A DNA stretch of 64,000 nt from Echinicola soli. GTDB lineage: Bacteria > Bacteroidota > Bacteroidia > Cytophagales > Cyclobacteriaceae. The DNA lies in contig NZ_CP041253.1 in assembly GCF_006575665.1 (NCBI RefSeq), positions 1,555,501-1,619,500 of the forward strand, given 5' to 3'. Position 1 is the first letter of the stretch. The number at the start of each line of letters is the position of its first letter. The notes under the pieces were generated by a model. The model searched no databases, was not told where the DNA came from, and saw only the letters and a program-made list of their open reading frames with translations. A program made the position numbers and the translations under genes. Positions 9,058 to 18,506 of the stretch are shown here, one piece after another.

Positions 9058-9376
9058 ATCGTCAAACAGTTAGTTAAAAGAATGTAAAACATGCCTTGGG
9101 CAAAAAAGCAGTATCGGGTAGTTAAGATAACAGCTGTGGCAACAACCTTCAAGGCAACAAAGGATAAAAACAGATGGTTTACCGTAGAGGGTTGAAATTT
9201 GGTTTATGTGGTAAGTGGTTGTTAATCAGTTTGGTATAATTTCCGTGCTTTGGGCATAAAGGTTAATTTCATGAAAGGAAAACATTTTGGACGACCAAAC
9301 CGAAAGAGATTGGACGGCCGATCTTATGGAAAGGACCTTTGATCGGGGCCGTCCCTGGAGCTTTAAGCAAGGGAAC

Positions 9377-9823
9377 ATGAACAGCTATAAAACGATCACA
9401 AAGGAGAGTATCCCGATATTGGTGAGCCTGTTGTTTGTTTATACGGCCACAAGCAAGGTTTACGATTGGGAGGGTACCAGGGCAGCACTGTATAACCAGG
9501 TCTTTCCGGTCTGGATGGCCGAGGGGCTACTGTGGGGGCTTCCACTGCTGGAAATAGCGGTGGGGGGCATATTGCTTTCCAACCGGTGGCGGGCAAAGGG
9601 CATGTGGTTTTCCCTTTTGATGATGGTGGGCTTTTCCCTGTATTTGGGACTTGTCATCATGCAGGTGTTCGACCGTGTTCCCTGTAGTTGTGGCGGGGTG
9701 TTCTCCGGTATGGGCTGGGAACTGCACTTGGTGGTCAACCTGGCCATCGTGTCTTTGATTGGCTTTTGGTTGGCAAAGTGCAGAACACCTGCCGCGAGGC
9801 AGTCCATTGAAGGATTGAAGTAA
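9377..9823 (+). CDS. MauE/DoxX-like redox-associated membrane protein
   Basis: About 148 residues from ATG 9377; an in-frame TTG at 9287 would add 30 charged residues not expected before the first membrane helix. Four hydrophobic segments are visible (about 12-30, 52-72, 77-97 and 115-135). The third loop holds the CxC motif VPCSCGG followed by MGWELHLVVN, the signature of the MauE-type subgroup of Bacteroidota, where a cysteine pair is thought to pass electrons to or from periplasmic thiols. It lies just before a DUF6520-type gene and across from a TlpA-like gene, the combination often seen with SusCD pairs of this kind. Confidence 0.78.
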   Translation: MNSYKTITKESIPILVSLLFVYTATSKVYDWEGTRAALYNQVFPVWMAEGLLWGLPLLEIAVGGILLSNRWRAKGMWFSLLMMVGFSLYLGLVIMQVFDRVPCSCGGVFSGMGWELHLVVNLAIVSLIGFWLAKCRTPAARQSIEGLK

Positions 9824-10049
9824 TTGATGTGGTTTGAAAGAATGCCACCGTCACTGGGAGCTGCCAAATGGGCAATGTTTTCGGAAGACGTTTTCTATAG
9901 TAAACAAGATATGTACGGCCAGTGAAGGTACAAGGTTCCTGCCTGGCACCGGTAGGGGAGAAAACCGGACGCTCCTCTCAAAAGATTGTCAAGCGTAACA
10001 GAACGATCGAAGCGCCCGGATCCATTTGTAATACTTAAACCATAAAACT

Positions 10050-10292
10050 ATGAAAAATAGTATGTTAAATTTAGTAAAAGGCGGGGTTTTTCTCCTCGCC
10101 ATGATAGCTGCGTTCGCCTTTACGCAGCCGGTAGTACAGGGACCTTATCATTACGATGAGGATACCGAAGAATGGACCGACCTGTCAGGAGTCGAATATT
10201 CCTGTGACCAGGAACCCCAAGAGGTCTGTACGTATGCCTCGGAGGATCTGGATGATCCATTTCAAGAGGGAAGGATTGACCTGAACCCTTAA
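10050..10292 (+). CDS. DUF6520-type small exported protein
   Basis: An 80-residue protein with an N-terminal signal peptide (KGGVFLLAMIAAFAFTQP) and an acidic mature part with two cysteines in YSCDQEPQEVCTYASEDLDD. Size, the Cys-acidic-Cys-T-Y pattern and position after a MauE-like gene match the DUF6520 family of Bacteroidota, which is of unknown function. ATG 10050 is the natural start. A strong terminator follows 15 bp after the stop. Confidence 0.75.
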   Translation: MKNSMLNLVKGGVFLLAMIAAFAFTQPVVQGPYHYDEDTEEWTDLSGVEYSCDQEPQEVCTYASEDLDDPFQEGRIDLNP

Positions 10293-10306
10293 ACGCTGTG
10301 GGAAAG

Positions 10307-10336
10307 GGACAGCCAACGGTTGGCTGTCCTTTTTTT
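10307..10336 (+). terminator. rho-independent terminator after the DUF6520-type gene
   Basis: 10-bp stem GGACAGCCAA/TTGGCTGTCC (10307-10316 with 10320-10329), loop CGG, then seven T. It lies between convergent genes, and the T run serves the plus strand. Confidence 0.9.
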
Positions 10337-11687
10337 AGATCCCGTCCAGTTCCGTTTCCCTTGGGGGAATCGGCAGGACATATTTTTCATCGTCCGGCTC
10401 CAGACGGTATATTTTCCCTTCAATCTTTTTTTCAAGGACCTTTGCAGTGGCAGGATCCTTGTTCAACCTTTTCAGATCGGACCACCTCATGCCCCTAAGG
10501 ACCATTTCCTTTCTTCTTTCGGAAAGGACCTTCTGTAGCATTTCCCGGGTACCTAGTCCTTCAAGGCCACTGGGAACAATAGCCCCCGGCCTGTACCTTG
10601 ATTTTAAAAGGGTCCCCAATGCCCTTTCTGCCCCTGCGGGGTCACCCATCCTTACGCTGGTCTCGGCAATGGTGAGCAACAGCTCGGGGACGGCAAGGCC
10701 GCTGAAATAATCGTTGCTGCCCGTGTAACTGCCCGTGAAGTTGATGTTTCCCAATTCGCGGACAGAAAAGAATGCGCGTTTCCTGAGGTCATCCTCGTCA
10801 TAGGCATTGTAGAGCAAGGTGTCCACCCTGTGCACCTGGCTGTCGAAGTATCCGTAATCCAACATTCTGGCATAAAAGATGACCTCGTCGTTGAACTCGG
10901 AGAACGGGTTCCCGCCATCCAGGTCCAGGGAACTGTAATCCAACAGCCGATCGTAAATATTAAGGGCATTTCTTGCCTCTTCCCTGGCCTTATCGTAATT
11001 GCCCATTACCAGGTGTATCCGTGAAAGCAAGGCAAGGGCCGCCTGACGTGATGGCCTGCTGGCAGGAGAGGACCTGTCTTCCAATAAGGCAGCGGCATCC
11101 CCAAGGTCCGTGACCATCTGCGCGTAGCAATCGGACACACTGGCCCGTTCCAGGTCCTGATGTACCGCGGGGGAAAGGCGCAAGGGCACGGCAGGCCCGA
11201 GATTGTCCCCAGCTGGATCATAGGCCGGAGCGAAGAACTGTAGGAGCTGGAAATAGGCAAAGGCCCTGTGGAAAAGGGCTTCGCCCCTGAGCGTGGAATA
11301 TTCCGGTAAGCCCCCACCTGTTTTTGCTATCCCTTCAAGGACAACATTCGCATATAGTATGCCCTCGTAACAACTGGACCAGTCAGATAAGACCATTGTC
11401 TGGTCAAATACCGGCCTTTGCCAGAGGTAGCAGTTTTTTTGCCAAAGGGAAAGGCCGGTGAAGCCCTCATCGTCCAGAAAGGTGTCGTCCCCGGAAATCA
11501 CCCCGAGTGCGGGCGTAAAGTTGAGGGCGGTGACAACATTGTCCAGCACTGCCCTGAAATCTTCCAGGGTTGTCGGGGTTACAATGGACTTTTCGGGCTT
11601 GGCCTCCAGGAATTCCTCACATGAGGACAGGAGGACGGTCAAACTTATGATCATGGTGATGGAATGGAAAATGTTGTTGTTTTTCAT
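10335..11687 (-). CDS. SusD/RagB-family nutrient-binding lipoprotein
   Basis: A 450-residue protein starting at the ATG at 11687 (a longer in-frame extension to 11879 lacks signal character). The lipobox LLSSC gives an acylated Cys at residue 23, followed by EEFLEAKPEKS, the usual start of mature SusD proteins. TPR-type helices and the C-terminal segment LSERRKEMVLRGMRWSDLKR are family marks. It should cap the SusC pore encoded just upstream and bind substrate at the cell surface. It is the last gene of a TlpA-SusC-SusD operon. At 450 residues it is on the short side, as is common for this TlpA-linked subtype. The unusual 308-bp gap from susC is described separately. Confidence 0.9.
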   Translation of the reverse strand: MKNNNIFHSITMIISLTVLLSSCEEFLEAKPEKSIVTPTTLEDFRAVLDNVVTALNFTPALGVISGDDTFLDDEGFTGLSLWQKNCYLWQRPVFDQTMVLSDWSSCYEGILYANVVLEGIAKTGGGLPEYSTLRGEALFHRAFAYFQLLQFFAPAYDPAGDNLGPAVPLRLSPAVHQDLERASVSDCYAQMVTDLGDAAALLEDRSSPASRPSRQAALALLSRIHLVMGNYDKAREEARNALNIYDRLLDYSSLDLDGGNPFSEFNDEVIFYARMLDYGYFDSQVHRVDTLLYNAYDEDDLRKRAFFSVRELGNINFTGSYTGSNDYFSGLAVPELLLTIAETSVRMGDPAGAERALGTLLKSRYRPGAIVPSGLEGLGTREMLQKVLSERRKEMVLRGMRWSDLKRLNKDPATAKVLEKKIEGKIYRLEPDDEKYVLPIPPRETELDGI

Positions 11688-11900
11688 GGTATGTTCGGTT
11701 TGCAGCAATTGTCGGTCGTTATATTGAATCAAGCTACGGCCATTGGTAAACAGGGAAAGTCCCGGTTTCCCGTCTGGAAACATTTCCCGCCAGTGTGATG
11801 ATGTATGGTTTACATATGAAGAAAGTAGCGGTAAGGGACTTTGTGGTACTGTGTTGCGGTAAGCAAATGATTTGCCCAACGGATTTCTGTAGATTTAAAA

Positions 11901-11983
11901 GCAGCCACTGCCCATTCTTCCCCTTAATGCAATTAGGTAGATTTTATTTACGGTTGAACATATAAATAAGTGGGCAGGGCTGC
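11901..11983 (-). promoter_or_regulatory. inverted repeat in the susC-susD gap
   Basis: The 308-bp gap between susC and susD (11688-11995) contains no gene. Shortly after the susC stop, an imperfect inverted repeat pairs 11901-11919 with 11968-11983 (arms of the form GCAGCC-CTGCCC). It could lower readthrough into susD or protect an mRNA end. Most SusC-SusD pairs are separated by only tens of bases. Confidence 0.4.
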
Positions 11984-11995
11984 TCGTTTGAGGTT

Positions 11996-14900
11996 TTACA
12001 AATCAACACGGATTCCCAGGGAAATACTCCCCAGAGGTTTTGCACTCCTGTAATCCGGGTCAAGAGGGTCGTCCTTGGCCGCCTTCCAGATGATGCCCAA
12101 GTTGTTGGCATAAACATAGATTTCTGTATTCTTGAGGGGCAAGCCCTGGGGGCGGTAGCCCAGCCTGATATCCTGTAGCCGGATATGGTCCCCCTTCTCC
12201 ACCAGGATCCCTGCATATCGGTAGAAATTGTCGCGATCGGTGTCTAGTCCGTCCGGAAGTGATGGGATATGTGTCATGACCTCGTCACCTGGGCGCTTCC
12301 ACCGAATGCCATAATCTGCATGGGTGACATTGCCACGCAACAGTTCGTTGTAATCCACCGAATTCCGTCGGTAATGGTAACCGGAGCGGAAAGAAATGTT
12401 GACCGAAAGGGAAAGGTTGCCATAGGCAATATCGTTCCTCAGTGCCCCAAACAGGGTTGGCCGGGCCGAGCCATGGTAGTTGACCGTTTCCATCGTGGCG
12501 TTCCCGGTGATTGATGCGTAATCGTCACTTTTTTCGCCGTTTACATAGCCCAGCGGCGCGCCCATATCCGGGTCCAGTCCGGCCCAGGGGTAGCTGTAAA
12601 TGGCGTAGAGCGGCCTTCCCTCCATCGGGGTAGCTGGCCCGCCACCGTCACCGTAGCGAAGATAGGTGGAAACATTGCTCTGGTAGCCGTAACGTGTGAC
12701 CTTTTCGGATACCGTGCTCACCATCAGGTTGGTCGACCAACGGAAGGTGTCCCCGGTGAGGTTTTGGGACCTGAGCTCCAGGTCCATGCCATGGGTACGG
12801 GTATCGGCAAAGTTTCCCCTGAAGTCCAGAAACCCACTGGAGGCCCCTACGGGGGAGTCCCCGATCAGGTCGGTTCCCTCCTTACGGTAGGCCTCAACAG
12901 TACCGGAGAGCCTTCCTTCCCACAGTTCAAAGTCAAGTCCCAGGTTAAGGATACCGATCCTCTCCCATGACAGGTCGGGGTTGGGGGGATTGATGATCTG
13001 TGCCATGGGGAGCCCGGTTATCCTGTTGAGGTTGCCGCCCCGGTAGCGCGCTGTGGTATAGGCGGTGACCGATCGGTCAATGTTCCCGTTGTAACCATAG
13101 CTGAGCCTTACCTTGAGGTAATCCATGGCTGTGCCGTCCATAAAACCTTCCTCGCTGACCGTCCAGCTGGTCCCCACAGACCACAGGGGAACCCCTTTTT
13201 GGTTGGCATCTACCCCGAAGAGGTTGGACGCATCCTTCCGGGCACTGAGCGAAAGGCCAAACCTGTCCCTGAAGTGATAGCCCAGGTTGAGATAATAGGA
13301 AACAAACCTGTCCGTCTTTCCGGAGATGGCTTCCCCGGAAAGGATATTGGAAAGCCTTCCGGGATTGTAATAGGTCCGGTAACGTGTGCCGTAATCAACC
13401 GGTTGGCTGATCCCCAGGGCATCATCATAACCATAGTAACGGGCGGACCTTCCGTTGGAGGACAGGTCCTTGGCCTCGAAACCGGCGAGGGCAGAGAATT
13501 CATGTTCCCCGAACGTCCTTGCATAATCCAGCTGGCCCCTGAAGTGGTGGCTGCGGTTTTCGGTTATCCCCCAATCCAGGATGTCACCCTTGGGGACGGG
13601 GAATGAGCGCGTGCCGTCCCCGTCCACTTGGGTGAACTGGTTGACAAGGTCACGGACATGGAAGGTTTTCCGGGGATAGCGAAAATAATCCGTTTGGTCC
13701 CCTTGCCAGTATTGGTGGAGAAGAGAGGCCTTTAGCCCGGGCAATATCCGGTAGCTGGCCCTTGAGTTGAGTCTCAGGTCCATAAACCTGTCCCTGCCGT
13801 CAAGGAGGCCGATCTCCTGCAACGGGTAATACCGCCAATCGAGCAGACCGTCATCCCGGACCGAGGAGATGAACCGGCTGCTGTATCCCCTGATGACTGG
13901 GAGGGGCACTCCGTTGTTATCCCCAAGGGCCTCATAGGGATATACCGAAGGAAGTTCCGTGCCGGTAATGTCCATGGTCCGTATATGGGAGATCCCGGCC
14001 ATGATCTCCAGCCTGTCGTCAAAAAGCCGCCAGCTGTTTTTGGCCATAAGGGTCAGCCGGCTCTCACTGTTCCCGCGGATGTTGGCCCTGTTGCGGTCAT
14101 ATCCGGCGGAGAATGCGTAGCGGTAACCTTCCGATCCCCCACGTATCCCCAGGGAGTACTGCTGTCGGATTTCAGGCCTGTAATAGTGCCTTTCCAGGTC
14201 TGATCTGCTGTCATGAAGGGAGAGGGTACCGAGCTTTTCCTCCAGCTCCCCATCGGATATTTTTCCGTCCCTGTGGGCGATCAGGGCCTCCACCGCCGGG
14301 GAAAGGGGAGTTTGGTTCGAGGAAAGTTCATACCGTCCATAATAGCCCTCTCCGAACAGCCTTTGCTCAATATCGACCATATCTGCAGAGGCAATGCGCG
14401 GACGGTAGAACGGGTCAGGTTGTTGGGCAACCGTAACATTGGCATTCAGTGAGATGCGGGGCGTGCCCTTGCGTCCCTGCTTGGTCGTGATCACAATAAC
14501 ACCATTTCCTGCCTGTGCCCCCCAGATGGAAGCCGCTGCGGCATCCCTGAGAACGGTGATGCTCTCCACGTCATTGGGATTGATATTCTCCAGTGGACCG
14601 TCATAGGGAAAGTTATCGATGACCACCAGGGGATGGGTTTCGGCAAAAAGGGTCGATCTTCCCCTGATGCTGATAGGGTCGCCCTCTGCGGCCGACCTGT
14701 TGAATACCAGACCGGGGGTGACATCCTCCAGCCTGTCGATCAGGTTGGTGCTGACCTTCCTGTTGACCAGCTCTTCATCCAGGGCAACAAAGGAACCTGT
14801 TGCCCGCTCCAAGGGGAGTTGCCGATAGCCAGTGGATACTACCTCGACGCCTTCCAGGTCCCGTTCCCCTGGCATAAGTAGGATTTCCACCTGTTCGGGT

Positions 14901-15169
14901 GCACTGTCAAAGTCCACTTCCAGCTCTTGTTTGCGGTAACCGACAAAACTAAAGGTAAGGGTGGAAAGGCCCGTCCCCGAAATAGTGAAAAAACCCTCTG
15001 CGTCACTTGCTGTGCCGGTTTGCGTGCCCTTGACCTGTACGGTGGCCCCGGGTAGGGCAGAGCCTGTAACGGCATCTTTAATCCGGCCGTGGAGCCGGTA
15101 TTGGCCATCCTGCCCATGGGACTCATGGATGGAAATCAACAACCATATACATAGTAACAGTTTCTTCAT
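11996..15169 (-). CDS. SusC/RagA-family TonB-linked outer membrane receptor
   Basis: About 1057 residues from the ATG at 15169 (an upstream extension has no signal-like sequence). Order: signal peptide, carboxypeptidase-D-like beta sandwich (GRIKDAVTGSALPGATVQVK), plug with the SusC signature VESITVLRDAAAASIWGAQA and NGVIVITTKQG, then a 22-strand barrel ending in a short strand. There is no STN domain, so it should not signal to a FecR. It starts 4 bp after the TlpA-like gene, so the two are co-transcribed. The plug and paired SusD mark it as an importer of oligosaccharides or peptides; the substrate is not evident. Confidence 0.92.
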   Translation of the reverse strand: MKKLLLCIWLLISIHESHGQDGQYRLHGRIKDAVTGSALPGATVQVKGTQTGTASDAEGFFTISGTGLSTLTFSFVGYRKQELEVDFDSAPEQVEILLMPGERDLEGVEVVSTGYRQLPLERATGSFVALDEELVNRKVSTNLIDRLEDVTPGLVFNRSAAEGDPISIRGRSTLFAETHPLVVIDNFPYDGPLENINPNDVESITVLRDAAAASIWGAQAGNGVIVITTKQGRKGTPRISLNANVTVAQQPDPFYRPRIASADMVDIEQRLFGEGYYGRYELSSNQTPLSPAVEALIAHRDGKISDGELEEKLGTLSLHDSRSDLERHYYRPEIRQQYSLGIRGGSEGYRYAFSAGYDRNRANIRGNSESRLTLMAKNSWRLFDDRLEIMAGISHIRTMDITGTELPSVYPYEALGDNNGVPLPVIRGYSSRFISSVRDDGLLDWRYYPLQEIGLLDGRDRFMDLRLNSRASYRILPGLKASLLHQYWQGDQTDYFRYPRKTFHVRDLVNQFTQVDGDGTRSFPVPKGDILDWGITENRSHHFRGQLDYARTFGEHEFSALAGFEAKDLSSNGRSARYYGYDDALGISQPVDYGTRYRTYYNPGRLSNILSGEAISGKTDRFVSYYLNLGYHFRDRFGLSLSARKDASNLFGVDANQKGVPLWSVGTSWTVSEEGFMDGTAMDYLKVRLSYGYNGNIDRSVTAYTTARYRGGNLNRITGLPMAQIINPPNPDLSWERIGILNLGLDFELWEGRLSGTVEAYRKEGTDLIGDSPVGASSGFLDFRGNFADTRTHGMDLELRSQNLTGDTFRWSTNLMVSTVSEKVTRYGYQSNVSTYLRYGDGGGPATPMEGRPLYAIYSYPWAGLDPDMGAPLGYVNGEKSDDYASITGNATMETVNYHGSARPTLFGALRNDIAYGNLSLSVNISFRSGYHYRRNSVDYNELLRGNVTHADYGIRWKRPGDEVMTHIPSLPDGLDTDRDNFYRYAGILVEKGDHIRLQDIRLGYRPQGLPLKNTEIYVYANNLGIIWKAAKDDPLDPDYRSAKPLGSISLGIRVDL

Positions 15170-15173
15170 GTTT

Positions 15174-16793
15174 TTAGCGTTCAATAGTGGTAAGTGTGTC
15201 TTTTTGGGAACCATTGGCAATCCGCTCAATTATCGTGATCAATGCGTCGGGATCCTTGGGAATGCCCCCCGTACGGTAGACCCGATGGTCCTTTCCCACC
15301 AGTACCTGGTGGGGATAGCTGAAAACGTTGAAGTGCTTGACCAATGGGTGGTCGGTACCCAGGGTGCAGAGGTTCAGGAGCTTGTCGGAGGTGTATTTCC
15401 CCTGGCTTCGGCTCTTGTCCCAGCGTTGTTTGCCGGGATCCGTGCTTATGGAGACCAGCACAACATCAGGGTTTCCACCGAAATGTTCCTCCAGTTTGGA
15501 AAGGGTGTTCCTATGGTAGGAAATGCATGCCTTGCACCCGGTGTACCAGAAATCCAACAGGAGGGTCTTTCCCTTAAGGCTGTCAAGGTTGAACTCCCTG
15601 CCGGAAGTGTCCATCAGCGTAAAGGAAGGCAGCTCGGTACCCGTCTGTAGTCCTGATACAAGTTCCAGGAGCCTTTCCCTGTACCAGCCTCCCCTGATGG
15701 TTTCCAGGGAAGCAAGTGTCCTTTCCAGGCCGTTGTCCATCTTTTTGCTTTCCCTGAAGAGGTAATAGGTGAGCAGCCGTTCCCTTAGCTCTCCGGAATA
15801 GTCGTCCATGATCGTTTGATGGGCTGAGGTGCCTTCCAACAATTCGATGGATTTAAGGCGGTTGAACTCGTGGGATGCGAAATGCGCCGAATACAGTTGT
15901 GTCACCTTACTAATGTCAGGCAACCGGAGGTCCTTTATATCCCCAAGAACGACATCCTTCAGGTCGTTCACCATTGATGTTCTTGAAGGATCACCGGCAT
16001 AGGAATACAGTAGGAAAAACCGGTTGAAAACATGGGCTGATTTTCTGTAAATATAATCCGCGGTGAGGATCTCCCTGCCTGCTTGGGAAATGTTGGACAG
16101 GGTGTCCAGGTATTTTAGGCCAGGCAGCTTGGAAAGGGACCGAAAACCTTCTTCAAGCTCTTTCAGGTGGCCCTTGAAGTCAAATGGGCCGATGTGCACC
16201 GGAATGCCATACCGGTCGGAGTGGGCTTTCAAAAGCATACGGTTGTTGTCCCTTGCAAGTAGCTCTTCGGGGTCGGCAGTATTGATAGATCTGGACTTCC
16301 CAAACCTTTCAGCATTGTCGATCAGTGAAAGCCGGTATTGTGCGGTGAACAATTGTTCGGAGGGTCCGTTGAAGATGACCTGTCGCTTCTTGTCGTCCCA
16401 GAGCGCCCGTACACTATCCCCGGGAAAAACAAGGTTGTCCTTGAGCAAATATCCATTCTCAGACTGGATACTGATATGTGAAGGCCTTGAAATGGGTGGG
16501 GTGGCAATGGAAAATACCTGTCTGTGGGAGGTGCCGGTGATAAAGGTACCCTCCTCAACAGGTACCTTTAAGGTTATTGGCCTGAACAGGGCCATATTGT
16601 CCCAGATATATTGTTCATATATCTGGACGGTCAGGCTGTCATAGTCATGGAAGGAGTTGATCTCCCCATAGATCACTGCCGGGGCACCTTCAGGTGAACC
16701 TCCGGCAGTGGGAGGTGAAGCAACTTGTCCATATAATTCGCTTCCAAAAAGGCATAGTAATGCCAGGAAGCTAATAAATGTTTTTTTTTTCAT
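15174..16793 (-). CDS. TlpA-like disulfide reductase with long N-terminal region
   Basis: A 539-residue exported protein. A signal peptide (residues 1-22) is followed by a DUF4369-like beta-rich and then helical region (about 40-390) and a C-terminal thioredoxin fold from about residue 393 (LPSFTLMDTSGREFNLDSLK). The redox motif is Cys420-Lys-Ala-Cys423 in WYTGCKACISYH; the cis-Pro region is FSYPHQVLV. Such proteins sit in the periplasm and reduce or exchange thiols. It is the first gene of the operon with SusC (4-bp gap) and SusD, and faces the MauE-like protein, another thiol-redox protein. The link between thiol redox and this SusCD pair is known only from genome context. Confidence 0.85.
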   Translation of the reverse strand: MKKKTFISFLALLCLFGSELYGQVASPPTAGGSPEGAPAVIYGEINSFHDYDSLTVQIYEQYIWDNMALFRPITLKVPVEEGTFITGTSHRQVFSIATPPISRPSHISIQSENGYLLKDNLVFPGDSVRALWDDKKRQVIFNGPSEQLFTAQYRLSLIDNAERFGKSRSINTADPEELLARDNNRMLLKAHSDRYGIPVHIGPFDFKGHLKELEEGFRSLSKLPGLKYLDTLSNISQAGREILTADYIYRKSAHVFNRFFLLYSYAGDPSRTSMVNDLKDVVLGDIKDLRLPDISKVTQLYSAHFASHEFNRLKSIELLEGTSAHQTIMDDYSGELRERLLTYYLFRESKKMDNGLERTLASLETIRGGWYRERLLELVSGLQTGTELPSFTLMDTSGREFNLDSLKGKTLLLDFWYTGCKACISYHRNTLSKLEEHFGGNPDVVLVSISTDPGKQRWDKSRSQGKYTSDKLLNLCTLGTDHPLVKHFNVFSYPHQVLVGKDHRVYRTGGIPKDPDALITIIERIANGSQKDTLTTIER

Positions 16794-16846
16794 GCTTTGT
16801 CAGGGTTTTGCAGAAGACGTCAATTATCCAGCCCCAACGGGAAACA

Positions 16847-17283
16847 ATGGATAAGCATGGACCTATTTATATGGCCATGGTTTCTGCATATTTAGAAAAT
16901 GGATTGTTGTATCTCCTTCAGCCGTTCCGGAACAGGGTGAAGGAGGTGATTCCCCAGGGATATAAGCTTTTTGATGGACCGATTATTATTGCTGGTCATC
17001 AAAAGGAAATCCATACTTTATTCAATACCGAAAGGGGGAGGTTTAATAGGATCTATGGAACGGGATTGTAGTGGCTATCTCCTCAATGGGGATATATATC
17101 AGAAAGATCTTAGATCGGGTTTTTGGGCTTTCTTTCGAAGAGGATATCGAAGATGGTAATGCGGGACTGGATGTGATGAAGTTTGTGGACACGGGGTACA
17201 TGACTTCTCCTTTCAAGGAAAGTGGCAAACAATTGGCAGTATGTGTTTTTGAATATGCCCATAATTTCCATATATCATTATGA
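16847..17283 (+). pseudogene. possible decayed small gene
   Basis: Two short plus-strand frames follow each other: 16847-17071 (starting MDKHGPIYMAMVSAYLENG) and then, in another frame, about 17071-17283 (YIRKILDRVFGLSFEEDI, FVDTGYMTSPFKES). Their compositions are protein-like and they would join with one frameshift at about 17071. No family is recognised. It could equally be chance. Confidence 0.25.
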
Positions 17284-17658
17284 GCCCCGAAAAGAAAGTA
17301 GAATTACATGCTCAAAATATGGAAGGGCAGGCTATTCCATTATCCTAATGCCACAAGGTTCTGGTAAACCTATACTATATGGATTATAGTTCCGCACATT
17401 AGAAACAAGGAGTGCCCGCCCTATTTTTAGATAGGTGACGGACCACTCTTTGAATTCTCGCGCGGAAAATTTACCAGATTTTGTGGCGAGACTCAGTGAG
17501 CAGTTCCATTTTAGGTACTGCATTAAAATTAGCTTATAGCTAAGTTATATCAATATGATTGATTCAAATATACGATAAAATTATCAAAATGAAAATTTAT
17601 AATTCTAATTTAAAAATTTTTCTTTTAATAATAACTACGTATTCCCAGATTGGTTTTA
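17284..17658. other. 375-bp stretch at the island edge, no gene supported
   Basis: A 63-residue minus-strand frame (17332-17523) has no recognisable family. GC content falls noticeably at about 17.5 kb and stays low to 35 kb, so this stretch marks the left edge of the AT-rich island. Confidence 0.4.
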
Positions 17659-17958
17659 ATGAAACCAAGAGACTCAAAAAAGAAAATTCAAGAATTTAGC
17701 ATAGATGAGGAATTTGAAGAAATTGGTGCCTTGTTTAATCAGGGATTGATTAAGAAACTTTCTAGGCTTGAAGAGCATAAGCCAACTAACCTTTCAAAGA
17801 AGCTTCAAATGGGGTATAATACTTATACTGAAAGGCTCAGAAATCCTGAACTTTTTTCTATTGAAGATTTGATCAAATTGTCTAAGTTGGTCGGTACTGA
17901 CTACCAAATAATTCTTAGAATCGTTCAAAAGGAAATTAAGGAGAAATATGGTGTTTAA
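17659..17958 (+). CDS. small XRE-like helix-turn-helix protein
   Basis: 99 residues from ATG 17659 (an in-frame TTG lies 9 bp upstream). The C-terminal half reads like an XRE/Cro-type DNA-binding module: LSKKLQMGYNTYTERLRNP, SIEDLIKLSKLVGTDYQIIL. The N-terminal half is acidic and helical. Probably a regulator of an island gene; it has no close partner, since the next plus-strand gene begins 550 bp away beyond a nuclease remnant. Confidence 0.6.
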   Translation: MKPRDSKKKIQEFSIDEEFEEIGALFNQGLIKKLSRLEEHKPTNLSKKLQMGYNTYTERLRNPELFSIEDLIKLSKLVGTDYQIILRIVQKEIKEKYGV

Positions 17959-18022
17959 GTGCAAATAGCGATCAAATTGACCCCCTATTGCTCATTCGAC
18001 TTCCTTGGCCCATAAACCACGC

Positions 18023-18346
18023 TTATCTTTCATTACTTGTCTCTGAAGCTTTAACATTGGGCTGTATGGTCATGACGGTAGCTCACCTCATCTTTACCAG
18101 GGGGACATTTAAGAAAGTGCAATCTTTCAAATATACATAAGCCTGTGTACGGCCATAGGGATCATAGCGGCCAGCATCATATTCTAGCCAGACTTTCTTA
18201 CCATCCAATAATTTATTATCATTAGCAGATGCTTCTTGGCTGAAGTATTCTCTCTTTTTATAGCTGGTAGTGAGAGGTTCAAGGGTATTCATGCCGATAA
18301 ACCGGATTTTTTCTAGTTCACCATCTGCATTGAATGTCCAGATCCT
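18023..18346 (-). pseudogene. staphylococcal nuclease (SNase)-like remnant
   Basis: Read on the minus strand, about 105 codons follow the SNase fold: IRFIGMNTLEP, YFSQEASANDNKLLDGKKV, then LEYDAGRYDPYGRTQAYVYL and FLNVPLVK, matching the RLxGIDTPE, EA, and RDxYGRxLAYV landmarks. The catalytic Arg of the YGR segment is kept. At the point where family members continue LVxxGYA, the frame hits TGA, yet after it the same frame continues ATVMTIQPN before a TAA at 18023-18025. The N-terminus is also missing. It is a dead fragment. Confidence 0.75.
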
Positions 18347-18432
18347 CCTTTATGACTGTTTTAAGTGGTAAATAAAGGTGAAGAACCTCTGCCTTAATTC
18401 TTTTCAAAAACAGTCCACTTTTCATTGCCACT

Positions 18433-18502
18433 AATAGTCTACTTATTTTAAAAATTTAAAATTATAGACTATTGTAGGTTTAATTTAAATTCTTTACATT
18501 TG
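18433..18502 (+). promoter_or_regulatory. promoter and likely operator of the XRE-ImmA gene
   Basis: A Bacteroidota-type -7 element TACATTTG (18495-18502) is preceded, 20 bp earlier, by TTG (18472-18474), the -33 element. A 9-bp inverted repeat, AATAGTCTA (18433-18441) and TAGACTATT (18465-18473), overlaps the -33 element and would suit binding of the XRE protein. The expected start of transcription falls on or beside the start codons at 18507/18510, so the mRNA may be leaderless. Confidence 0.55.
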
Positions 18503-18506
18503 TTTT

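Noticed and set aside
10652..10969. Overlapping minus-strand ORF inside the SusD gene
   Set aside because: Second frame of a strongly supported SusD gene.
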